A stretch of DNA of 64,000 nt from Branchiostoma floridae (Eukaryota; Chordata; Leptocardii; Amphioxiformes; Branchiostomatidae). The notes under the pieces are model-generated. The model did not search any database and was not told where the DNA came from. It saw nothing but the letters and a program-made list of their open reading frames with translations. The position numbers and the translations under genes are program-made. Location of the stretch: NCBI RefSeq assembly GCF_000003815.2, contig NC_049982.1, positions 23,529,137 through 23,593,136 on the forward strand. The letters are read 5' to 3'. How positions within the stretch are numbered: the first letter of the stretch is position 1; every line of letters begins with the position of its first letter. Below are positions 1 to 11,463 of this stretch, piece after piece.

Positions 1-61
1 TATATATATTTATTTTCTTATCATATTCTACAACAGAGAACGTGATATTCAATGTACATTT

Positions 62-460
62 AGTTTTGCTTGTTGAATAAAGTGAGAAAATCATTATTTT
101 GATAGGTGCCTTTTTACTTAAGTCAAATCACCGAACCTACCTGTCATATAGTTCTGTGTACCATACATTATGTACATTGTACAAACATCAGACCAATCTT
201 AACTGATGAGATTTTTTTGTTCAAGACCGGCAGCATGATACCAAAATACAATATATTCAACAGACATAGTAACTTACACTAGTCTTACTTGTTCAGATAA
301 AGTGAGAAAAATCTTTATTTTGATAGGTGCTTTTTTATTTAAGTCAAATCAAAGAACCTATCTGTCAAATGAAAAAGAGTGATGAAGAGTAGGGTGGGGA
401 AATGTGTTTTGATAGGTGCTGGTTCCTTCCCAACCCCACTAAAGTCACATCACAGAACCT
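62..460. repeat. Three degenerate direct repeats
   Basis: A block of roughly 85 bp, recognisable by the core ttttgataggtgc followed by aagtcaaatca and gaacct, occurs at about 66-152 and 288-374. A shorter, more diverged third copy lies at about 402-460. Function is unknown. Confidence 0.6.
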
Positions 461-556
461 TGTATCTGGGCAACAATGTCTCAAACACATCCAAACTGTC
501 ACAGAGCACATTCTAAAGATGTACCAGTGGATGTCTGGAAGTCATTGGACCAGATA

Positions 557-750
557 CTGTAAATGCATTCACGTTTGCAGGGATTTACTTTCGCGGTAGC
601 CAGGAAAAATGGAGTGTTTGCGGAGGTTTTAAGTTTGCAGTAGCGCCATACTGCAGTCTCATACTGTAATGGAAAAATGTACGCGGTGGTTTTAAGTTTT
701 ATTATAAAACAGTGAACATATAACCACCGCAAACATTTCTGTATTTACAG
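557..750. mobile_element. Palindromic MITE-like element (ctgtaaat termini)
   Basis: The left end ctgtaaatgcattcacgttt and the right end, read on the other strand (ctgtaaatacagaaatgttt), are inverted repeats. The interior carries repeated gcggtggttttaagtt-like words. There is no coding capacity. A decayed relative lies at about 965-1160, and a larger element with ctgtaag termini is at 29777-30960. The call rests on terminal symmetry only. Confidence 0.6.
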
Positions 751-1406
751 TTACATGTACATAGCCAGCAGGGCTGCTAGGGGTGTTATCATGTGGTTTC
801 CTAGGTACTTAACAAAGCAAACACAGCAGTGGGAGGTCATGTTTAGGTGGGGAGAATGTCTGGAATCCCCTGATACTGGAACTGGGACCTGACCTGAAAT
901 TTGGAGGGAGGGAAACCTCTCAGTAGGGGAAGCTAAAACATCAGGGAACTCACATGTGGTGTCCTCATGAGGCTGAGGGTAAAATGCATTTCATGGGCAG
1001 TGGTTTTAAATTCTCGGTAGCACCATGCACTGTAGTCTCTCAGTAGAGTCTTACTGCCATGGGAAAATGTTCTCGGAGGTTTTAAGTTCGCTGTAAATTT
1101 GCAACGCGAAAAATGCAAACACAGAACCACTGCAAAAATTTCGGCATCTAAAGTATATGTCAAACTCAGAGACTGTGATTGTGAAACACAGCAACTACCA
1201 GGGATGACTTTGCCTCATTCAATCATTCAATACTTGGGACCACAAATAACATTAATTCCTTATATGCCTGGCGCTAAAACGAAAATCAAGGCAACATTAT
1301 CAATCTCAAGTCTTACAAATCTAGTTTATTTAAAAGTTTAGGTGGATTTTGGAATGGTATCAAAAATTATAGAAATCATTTGAATGTCGCAGCAAACACC
1401 CTCATG

Positions 1407-1435
<29 letters not shown>
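1407..1435. repeat. (CA)n microsatellite
   Basis: Uninterrupted CA dinucleotide run of about 14 units. Confidence 0.95.
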
Positions 1436-1439
<4 letters not shown>

Positions 1440-2832
1440 ACAGTTACAGTACATAATATATAAGCCTCAAATCCCTCCATACAATAGTAGGTCAGACAGT
1501 TTATTTAAATGGTGTGCGTAGATATTTATTACCCCTATGTACAGGATTATGGTGGTATTGTGACCCTGATTTCAGGGTCATGTAATGATGTGATGTGACA
1601 ACCTCAATAAGGCTTACAGCCCAGACCCAAAGACAACATTTTTTTAATATTCAAAAACTTTACAAATTGCACCTTTACATTTGCCAAACACTTAGTGCAA
1701 TAAGTCATTGTGGGGTGATTGGAGGTCTTTGTCAGTTTTATGATTAGATTGAGTGTGTGCAATGGGTACATGTAATAAATAAGCATGAGCAATAAGTTGC
1801 TGTGAACTTTTATGTATGGTAGAGATCCTCAACATAGAGGTACTTGTAAAAATGTAGCCCTTCTCTTTCAATGTGCGAACGGTCTGAGACAGAAAGAAAC
1901 AAATGCTGCAATGTGTACATTTAACTTTTATCTCCGCAGCTGTTACCTTTTTCAATACAAGTCCTAGTGTATGACTGTGTAGTACATGTATGTAACACCC
2001 CTGAGTCAGTCAGTGTACAATCGATCAAGTAGCCTTGACTGTCTGCATCCTTGAGAGGTGATGAGCATTACTCACTCCTGTATGTGGGCTCAGCCTTGAG
2101 ACAAGCCACCACACATGCATGCATTGTTGCTGATGTATGCCAACTGATTTTGCCAGGTCTTTCTACAATACCATATGATGTCTGCCTTTATGAACAACTG
2201 CCAATGGGGGCGTAAACAAATGAGAAAATGTCTCGTAATCCAGACAATCATATATTTTATCTGTTGTTCATTTCTGTACACATTTTCAGTTTTAGATTAC
2301 CAGTTCTATTTCTGATAAAGTTAAGTCAGTGATATAAAATGGCAGAGGAATGCTTCATTATACACCATTCACATAAAGTATAATGATGATTGTGTACATT
2401 GTATATTCTAGTACATGGGGACTTGCCAGTATTTCCTAAAGCTTGTTTTTTTTTTGATAGCACAAAGGTGTTGATGTATAACATTAATTTTACAGCACCA
2501 CAGAATTACGGAGTAGTTTAAATGTCTTTTAATTTTTTTTCCCAAAAACTATATAATCATAGAGCACATTGTCAGCAAGTACAGCAGGGACATCTTCACG
2601 TCTAGATACTTAGTATATCAATACAGCACCATTAAGTAACACCAGAGTTAGAGGGTGTGCCAGGTGGTTTGATGTACATTGTAAGTTTAATAGATATCAA
2701 GGGTGTGACAAGTGGTTTATTCGGTGGTTATAGCAAAGGACCAGGCGTTATACCTCGCGGGGACCATATACACCTCGGGGCAGGTCATTAAACCTTAATT
2801 AAAACATGATCTTCCTCCTGTCATGTCTGCAG

Positions 2833-5800
2833 GTCCACAGATCAGATGGAAGACTTCATCCAGACAGCCACGCAGCAGGAGACAGAGGCCAAGGACAAGC
2901 TGAGGAACTTCATCGAGGCCCTGACCAGCCGGACTGAGCGGGCGGAGAAGGAGGTGGAGTTCTACCGCAGCCAGTCTTCCCTGGTCAGTCTCAACTCTGC
3001 TGTCAGCTGTACCACATCTCTGTGTACCAAGTGCAAGAAGAGACAGGTACGTTTCCCTAGCATCTTTCTCGCTAAAAAAATGTGTAAAACATTCAGGTAC
3101 AGTTTATATGACACTTGGCTTGGAAAACTATTATGATGATTTTTTTAAGCCTTGAAAAGTTTGCAGTGGTATTAATGCAAAGTCATGATACCTTGAATAT
3201 GTGTTTTGTCATTCAATACTTCAGAATTGTTCCAACCGTGAACTTCAAAAGTCGCGGAAACGTTTCCCTTCCTATATACAGCAAAATAGAACCACGGCAG
3301 AAATTTGAGTATAGCTTCCAAAGAGTTGCTTTTGTTATATCAGTAAGAATCTGTAGAATTTGCCAGCCTAAGATTCTTTCATCAGATTTCTTTTTTGTCA
3401 ATAAATGAATAATGAATTTAGCAGTTGAGATTTCGTGCAAATCAACATATCCATGTCATATTTTGTGTCCATCTACTACAACTGCTTTTCTATATACTCT
3501 ATATTGTCTTCATCTACATAACATCATGCCATTTAAACTAATAAGTGTAAAGCATTATATATCATAGCTTTGAGACTCTAGGAGTCTTGATAAGCATACA
3601 CAACATTGCTTTTGAGATTTTAGTATCAATTTAGTAGCCTGGTATATATGTCTTAATGCCTGGTCCTGTTCTCAGGCACGAATGTCAGCTCCTCTGGGCA
3701 TGTTGCAACGCTCAGCCAGCGCCTGCAGCATCCAGCATCCCTCTGACATGGACACCAGCAGGAGACCCAGTGTCAGTCATCATCAAAGGTACACACTCCA
3801 GCCAGCTTTCTCTTGTAGCATCTTGTATGAGAGCCTCCTGTTGGCTGTTACTAGTACTGCAACATACCATGTCAAAGTTAGACCTTCTTATAGTTTATAC
3901 CTGTGTTGAATGGGTGGTGCCCATCTCCATTCCCTTAGCCCTTGAGCCACCCAGATGTGCAAGCACAGAAAATGCTATAGCTGGGGCTAGTACATAGTTG
4001 CTAGCATTGAGCACGTTCAACTTTATTGGTAGTTTTATTCTTTTCGTATATACATTGTAGAGGATCAGCATTTTGTATGACTTGGTTGAGGAATTGAACT
4101 ACACATCCCATGCAAAAGAAGCATTCCTACCACTAGGCTATTGCTGGAGTTGCCAAAGATACCATCTGTTTCATGCAATCCTAACTTATTACATACACTT
4201 GACTTTATTTCCCCGTTCCATGTAGGTCCAGCAGTGTGGACCCAGTCCAGTTGAACGGTGGCCTGTCAGACCTGGTGAAACAGGCCCGTGTTTTACACAG
4301 CAGCCAGGGGAAGGGCTCCCCCAACCAGCCCTCCACCTCCCCCAGGGGTTCCAACGACTCCGGCCTAGGGGACAGCGGCAACGGCTCGTCACAGAGCGGC
4401 ACGTACGCGACAGTCAGCCCACCTGCACCGCAGTATTATGACAACGACCTTCAACATCCCCAAGGTCACGGCATGGAGGTCCCTTACAACCGAGCCCTGT
4501 CGCCAGAGGAAATTGATGATTTGCAGGCTCAGGGTGTGATTTTCCCAGATAATACACCCCAGAACCAGAGAAGGTCACATACATTAAACAATGGTTACTT
4601 GAGTAACAGCTATCCTATGTCATCACCATCCACAGGGCGGAGGGGAATGGCTAGTGAAAATGGTTACCACAGTAACAGGAATGGTCTTCCCAATGCAACC
4701 CCTCCCACCCGCAGGAGGACAGCATCATATTCAAATGAGGAGAGATATCCAACCAATGACATGGCGTACCCAGTAACCACACCCCCAACTGGGAGGAGAC
4801 AGACTCCCCATTCAGGTTACCATAGCAACCTGACCACGCCCACTGCCACGCCCTTAAATGCTAGAAGAATGCAAAACAGTCCCAGTGGTTACCATGGCAA
4901 TGGAATAAGTCCAAATGCCACCCCTAATATGGCACGAAGGAATCCCTATGGGAACGGTTACTATGGCAACAGTAGTGGGTTCCCTTCACCACAGTCCACG
5001 CCCAACCCTGTCAGAAGGCCGCAGTTCACAGATGAGGACAGCTACTTTGAAGACAGTTGTCAAGACGACAATAGTTTCCATGACAACAGCGACAACTACG
5101 ACCCCAATAGACAAGAGGTAAGAAACCATGTCAACAATCCACGGCAGAGAAATAACAGGAACCCTCCACAGCAGCAGCAATATCATCCAAGTGCAATGCC
5201 TTCACAAACCCCAGTGGGATACCCGCAGAACCGCAGCAAGAGACCTTCCATGGAGAGATTTGGTGGCAGCTTTGATGACGAGACCCTGACAGAAACGGGT
5301 TCCATTACCACGGTAACCACAGAATCAGCGTTTGATGATGACGATATGTTCATGAGCAGGAGAAGCAGTAGGAAGAGGAGCAGGAAGAGGCAGCAGGCTG
5401 AGCTGGTGAGGCGCAGACAGGATGCCTTGACTCTAGCCTTCAGCTACCTGGACACTAAGAGCCTGTGTGCCTGCTCCATGGTGTGTAGGGAGTGGACACT
5501 GATCAGTCGACAGCCTGCACTCTGGAGACAGGTTCACTTGGAGAGGGCCAGGGTTGGCTCCAAGGTTAGTATGAGGACTCCTATCAAAACTGAAATCCAA
5601 ATATCTTAAACTTTGACTTCACAAACAGGATACTAGTATCTGGCAGACTTTGAGAGATTCTTGCTCAGGGCTAGATCAGTTGTACATGTTTCTCTTTTTG
5701 CTTAACAGTCTGCTTGTTGTCACTACAACTTACAAGTGCTTTTATCAACAAGGCAATTAGTCCTGTCCAAGTTTGCATATGCTTCAGTACTAGAATGCTG

Positions 5801-8800
5801 AATTGTGATAATTTTTATTGCTAAATCTTGTCTGTTTTTTTTCTGCAGTTCCTACAGACTATTGCTAGGTGGTGCACAGAGCTACAGGTGCTGACTCTAC
5901 AGAACCTGAGACCCAGGAAGAGGAGGGATGGGGAAAACAAGAAAGAATACTTTCACAAAACTAGGTACTGAACTATGCCAAATCAAATCAAATTTCCAAC
6001 AAACTTGATTTAATATTCATCATCATCATCATTTGGGTTATTTGTTGGTTTAATATTAGATGTTTGCACTCGTCTTCTTCTCTTTTTTTTTTACAATTTC
6101 CCGGTCCCGGTCAAGCATATTTCCGTACTAACATTGTACATTGCTTACAGAGGGAGTTTAGAACCAGGTCTGGAACGGCTCCTCTCAGCCACCAAACAGA
6201 ACTTACTCAGCCTCAGGATCAGCAACTGTGGCAACGTCCTCACAGACAGGTATGAATCCCAAGGTTTTAACACTTATGCAAATACATTTGTACATTGTAC
6301 ATCTTTAAAGCTTATGGGTCCTGTTACACAAGCATTAAGAATTCTGCATATCAAAGTGGCCACCTGTTTGTAACAGGTGGTCACAGCTACTTGGGAACAG
6401 ACTAGGACGTGTCATGGACTGACTCTAACATGCATGACTTGTGTAAGAAACCTAAAATGAGATTCTAAGACCTTCACAGATAGACTTCTGCTGTGAAACA
6501 GAGCAGAATAAAGCATCATTGCTAGTTTTTAGCAACAGTGTCATCATTTGAAGTTCCTGCATCAAGATCTCACACTCACAGATCACACTCACACAAAAAT
6601 TTGTTCTACTGACCACTTAGACCAGATTTTATTTGTCCAAGTGAGTCAGTTTTTACTGTATACATGTAGCTGCACTCTAGTAATACTAGTCTATTAACCT
6701 ACGAGTAGATCTTGGCTCCAGTTTGTCAGTCACTATGTCAATCAGTGGTTGTTTTTTTATTCTGTTACAATAGAGCGCTGTGGTTGGCCAGCTGCCATTG
6801 CCGGCTGGTGAGAGACGTGATGTACAAGAGTGAGTCAGACCCTGTAGGACAGGAGGTCATCTGGGCACTGGGCGCCGGCTGTAGGGAGATCACATCACTC
6901 AGTCTGGCTCCTATGTTCCCATGGTAAGTATTACTATTACTATTCATACTCTTTGTAAAGGAGTGTTGGCCACATAACTTGAAAAAGGCCACAATTTGAT
7001 TCAATTTTTTGTTCTTAGATTGGAATATACTGGATTGGAGCTTTGAGATGATACAGTCTGGGGAAAAAGGCTGTACTTTAGTGCACACAGTTTCAGAAGT
7101 GTCAAGTGGAGGTTTCACCCCAGCCTTCTGCTTTTGTAATACCTTTTTGCTAAAATCGTACATAAAAGTTCTTAATAAGAACCAACAAGTTAAATTTGCA
7201 TGGTCCAATGTAGAGGTGCAATTTTACTATGTCGTTGCAAAGGTAGAGGTACCTATCTAATCTAGAAGTTGATTTACGTCAGAAATGACAGACTATGCCT
7301 ATTTTATCTGCAGCAGTGATTCCTCCGCAAAAGAGTTCTGAGGATACTTAGTGAGACCAAACTATTGTTGAAAAATGATAGAATAGCCTAGGCTAATATA
7401 TCACATCAAAAGTGTCAGTACTATCACACATCACAATTTCCACATGAAGACATGTTTGTCAGTGATAACCTTGCCTTACAGCCAGCAGCCTCAGAGATTT
7501 AACAACCGGTGCCTACAGATGATTGGTCAGTGCTGGCCCATGATGCAGCAGCTTACCGTGGGAGGAGTGGGGATCACTGAGAAGGGACTGTCCACCATTG
7601 GTCAGGCAAAACATTCATCTTAAAACATTAAGTTACTGTACTGAAACCACTTACAATGCCATATTGACTGTAAGCTTAAAAGTATTTAACATGCAAAGAT
7701 TTAACATCAACAATATAATTCAAACTTTGGAGCATTGAGCAATGCAAAGCAGTTAGACAATAATGAAAAAATTGTCCGTTTTATAGATGCTATTTCTATA
7801 CTTGTTCAACTTTAAAAAAATGTTTGCAATGGTTTTTGTGGTGAACATGTACAAAAATTACAATAATTCTTGCTTAAAGTAGTTAGAGATTAGAGATATA
7901 CACTGTATGTAATCTACTTTCCAAAGATGCAAAGTAATGTACAGACTAGTATTCCATTCATTCAGGGAATGTCCACCCAGTACACTGTATATGTATTGAT
8001 GAGCCAAGGATGGAGATCTGTATATCAACTGTTTTTCTGTGTGGTCCTCTACAGCCAGTAACTGCCCCAGATTACAAGTCCTAGAGTTAGACCACATGCT
8101 GGAGATCACAGAGGCCTTTGCTGTGGAGATGTGTAGGAATGGTCTGAAGGGGCTTCGTGTGCTTGAGTTCAGCTTCACCCCCGTCACACCACAGGCACTG
8201 CTGCACTTCAACAGTAAGTCAGCATCAGCATCATCATGCCTACATGTATGGTTTACTGGACTTAGATCTATCTGTGGTAGATGGCATTTACCTGAGTAAA
8301 GCCATCCAAACTGTGGCGTAAATGGACATATTTGTTGAGTTTTGAATTCTGGATGACCCCCGCTTCTCGGAAAGCCGCACACAGGCACCAGTGGGTCCAG
8401 CTCACTGGACACAGGATGATCTCAGCAGGGGAACATCCCCAATCTATCCTGACTCAGTAGATTGTAAAGATGAGTCAACAGGAAGGAACTAGCGTCTTTT
8501 GTCTTATAAATAGATAACATCCATTGTCAGAGGCACAAAGCCATGCTTTGCAATTCGAACTTCATGATTTACTGGACTTAGACATCTGTGGTAGCTGGCA
8601 TTTACCTGAGTTGGCCATCCAAACTTTGTGTTTGAATCAAAGTCTGCACGTCGACAGTAAATTATCATCGTAGTGACCACATAAACTCAGTGACTGACTG
8701 AAGTTGGACAGTGGGGCATGGTAGCATAGTTCCAATAGTTGTACAGTCAGCCATCTGAACTTTGAGTGTACGACGGTCTTAGAATAACCTTTTATGATGT

Positions 8801-9748
8801 ATATCATTAAATAGGACAATCATGTAAACCACTCTTTTACAGAGTCCATCAATGTCCAGAATTGCCTGTCTGATGGGTAAATCTATTAGGCATTGAGCTA
8901 TCTTACCTTCTACAAAATAAACCAATCAACTGGATATGAGGTCTCTTAGATTAGGTTCTGGGTGTTGTCTGTAACATTAACCATTGTTGATTTTGATTGA
9001 CAGGTAGCTGTCCTAACCTGAGGGCCATCAACATCCACATCAGCATCTCAGACTACTTTGAAGACGTGGAGAATGAAGATGTACAGGAGCTGTATAAAGA
9101 TGTTGTCATCAAGTTGAAGGTATCAACACGTTAGAAGTCTGTTCTTTAAATCACAAAGCGACCATTTTCCTTAATCATGAAAATCATTCTAGTCAAACTC
9201 CATCATAATATACTTGGTGCTATTCAATTTCCAAAAGTGTCAAAGAAATATTTATACAAAATTTTTCTTAATTTAGGTTTTGTTCAACATTCATGGTGAA
9301 CATCATGTAAGCTAGCATACATGTATCAATGTTCATGTTTGGCATGCATTTACATATTGAATAAAACCGGCACCAGTACTTACACATTGAAAGTAAAAAA
9401 AAAATATCGTCTGGTTTATGTTTTTAATGCCAATTGCTAAATATAAATAATAGTTTATGTTGCTTGGACTAGTTTCCTAGATGTCCAGTTTTTCTATGCA
9501 GTACTATGTTAATAAAGTCGAGGACAATTAGCTTCTTGCATTTTATGTAGTTAGCTAATAGATTCTATATACATGTATATCCAAAGTCCAAAGTGTATCC
9601 CACTTACCTTATATGGTTACTATTGACAATGTATAAGAAACTTGAATGTTGAATATGATAATAAAATTTTGTTCATTTTTCTCCTTTCCAGCAACTGAAG
9701 AAGAGACCAGGGTTTGCTGGCCTACTGCATATCAAATCAGACTACTAG
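2833..9748 (+). CDS. FBXO41: F-box only protein 41 (FBXO41) orthologue, 5' incomplete
   Basis: Substrate adaptor of SCF (SKP1-CUL1-F-box) ubiquitin ligases; the vertebrate protein is neuronal and centrosome/cilium-linked (from memory). Exons placed by GT-AG sites and frame: 2833-3046, 3676-3788, 4226-5564, 5849-5964, 6151-6249, 6774-6923, 7482-7600, 8055-8213, 9004-9119, 9692-9748 (stop TAG). All junction phases agree, giving about 827 codons. Exon 1 encodes a charged coiled coil ending in a Cys-rich tail (CTKCKKRQ). The 1.3-kb exon 3 encodes a Ser/Pro/Asn-rich disordered region with repeated GYxxN and TPxxRR motifs, an acidic stretch, a basic patch (SRKRSRKRQQ) and then the F-box (near LTLAFSYLDTKSLCACSMVC). 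Later exons encode LRR-type segments such as LQVLELDHMLEITEAF. The N-terminus lies outside the window. The family call is firm; exact start unknown. Confidence 0.9.
4088..4146 (-). mobile_element. tRNA-derived SINE fragment (A and B box)
   Basis: Read on the minus strand, an A-box-like word (tagcctagtgg) is followed about 40 bases later by a B-box-like word (agttcaattcc), the order and rough spacing of a Pol III internal promoter. The flanking sequence does not fold as a tRNA, so this is a SINE head or tRNA relic in the FBXO41 intron, not a tRNA gene. Confidence 0.45.
4573..5019 (+). repeat. FBXO41: In-frame protein repeat in FBXO41 exon 3
   Basis: About six imperfect units of 20-30 residues carry a G-Y-x-x-N motif followed by [S/T]-P-x-x-R-R (SPSTGRR, TPPTRRR, TPPTGRR, TPLNARR, TPNMARR, TPNPVRR). 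The G-Y-x-x-N codons create near-palindromic DNA words like gttaccatagcaac. The region has no predicted fold and reads as a disordered, possibly phosphorylated linker before the F-box. Confidence 0.8.
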
Positions 9749-10016
9749 TAACAAAAACTGAAAGACTTTGCTGAAGACTTCAAACATACATTGTATACAC
9801 AAACCTACCTGCCTTCTATACTTGTCTCACTCGCAGATTTGTTTTATTAGAAGAAAAAATATGGAATTTGAGTTGACTACTACAAACCTATGGAGAAGAG
9901 CATGGGCACTTAGGACTACAGACCTTGATTTGTGTTCTGTACATCTCATGTTTTGTGGGATATAAATATCTATGACCAATGCTACACAGGGTAAATATAT
10001 GTTCACCAATAACTCT

Positions 10017-10022
10017 AATAAA
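10017..10022 (+). terminator. FBXO41: FBXO41 polyadenylation signal
   Basis: AATAAA 269 bases after the FBXO41 stop codon, implying a short 3'UTR of about 0.3 kb. It is the first canonical signal after the stop that I saw. Confidence 0.6.
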
Positions 10023-11463
10023 GCACTTTTTACTGTAGTCTTCATGAATTCTGTTGTTGTATGTGGCCAGTATCAAAATATTTAAGAATACTATTACACT
10101 TAACTAGTTTTCTTTTAAGGTATGAGTGACTACTGTCTTAAATGTTAACAGTGTATTCTATAAAAAGGATTATAAATTATTATATCTTTTTAAGATATAT
10201 CTAGTGACTGCAGGCAGTCAGCATGGATTTTGTACTTCAGCTTTTATTTTCTATGTCAGTGACTATTTTCAGCTTGACAAGGAAGAGAGATTTGGATCAA
10301 ATGTTTTCTTGTCGCATTATTTAACAAGCAGTGAAAGTAATATGTACTTTGCAGTAACTAAGGCACAGTAAAGATACTTTTATGAGTTGGTCTATTCTGT
10401 AACAAATATAGACTAAAAGTGGTCTGTTTATGCCATGGCCAAAACATTCCTTAACTTAAGATCCACATCTTAAAAAAGTGGAAACTTTAGTACATAACAT
10501 GCTGTTTTTTTCATCAACAAAAATGGAAAATTGTAATGTGCTTATTATCTACAACTGTCATTAATTATGGTCTTGTCAGTGTTTAAATAGTTATCCAAAA
10601 ATGTTTTAAACCAAATTTTAACAAGTCATGTTTTGGAAATGCATCATAGTCAAAAACAATTTTGATAAATTTATTGTAACAGTTGTACACTGTATAGGAA
10701 TGCAAGTCCAGTATAGAAGACAGTGTGATACCTATTGTTTGTTGAATGTATAAATTGCATATTATTAGTTCATTCAGATTGGATATGAATGGTGTACAGT
10801 TAATGTATGCGTCTACATATGGCTTATAAGAAAAACTCTGCATTGTCCAAATTTGAAAATACAGTGTAACATAACGGATAGTTCATGGCAGCAAAGTAAG
10901 AGAAGCAATTGTTACAAAATATAATACTTAATGACAGTGAAAAATTTAGTACTGTTAAAAGTAGTATTAAAACACTCTTCTCAGTACAAACAAATAGTAT
11001 TACAATGTTAAGTGTGTACATGATATAGATAAATGACAAATACAACATGTAAGTCATGTCACAACCTTCAACTTTGGACAATGAATTCTGTCAAAAATAC
11101 AGGTACTTTGAAATAGAACTATGACATCAAATCTTGTTTGTATTGTTCTTGTTAAACTTTTATGTGTAGTGTGATACTTTGTTTATAAATGAAGACTGAA
11201 CTTAACAAGACAAAACGTTGGTCTTTTAAAGTTAGACTTCATTTGTAATCATTCTGTCATTTACCAACACAGATGAACTTTCATGTTAGATACTTGCTAC
11301 CAGCTAAGGTTAATCAACATTAATCAACAAAGACACGGGACCTGTTATACATATACATTGATATAAATGTAGGAAATTTCTTAATCATTTTGGTCCAAAA
11401 CTGTCCAATAGTTTTACTGTTTTCCTGATTGTGACAGCAATTACTGCAACAGCAGTATGTATT
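10023..11463. other. Convergent intergenic/3'UTR region
   Basis: AT-rich sequence between two genes that converge. I see no coding exon. A minus-strand AATAAA at 10670-10675 could end the transcript of the TerD-domain gene, which would give it a 3'UTR of about 0.8 kb. Confidence 0.5.

Larger units (their letters stand above)
1..2832. other. Non-coding stretch upstream of the first visible FBXO41 exon
   Basis: I see no convincing coding exon here. It is probably intron or 5' flank of the FBXO41 gene, because the first visible exon starts with a splice acceptor and mid-codon. It holds three degenerate direct repeats (about 62-460), a palindromic MITE-like element (557-750), a related but decayed block (about 965-1160), a CA microsatellite (1407-1435) and AT-rich unique sequence. 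The short open frames in it have no family features and are treated as chance. Confidence 0.6.
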
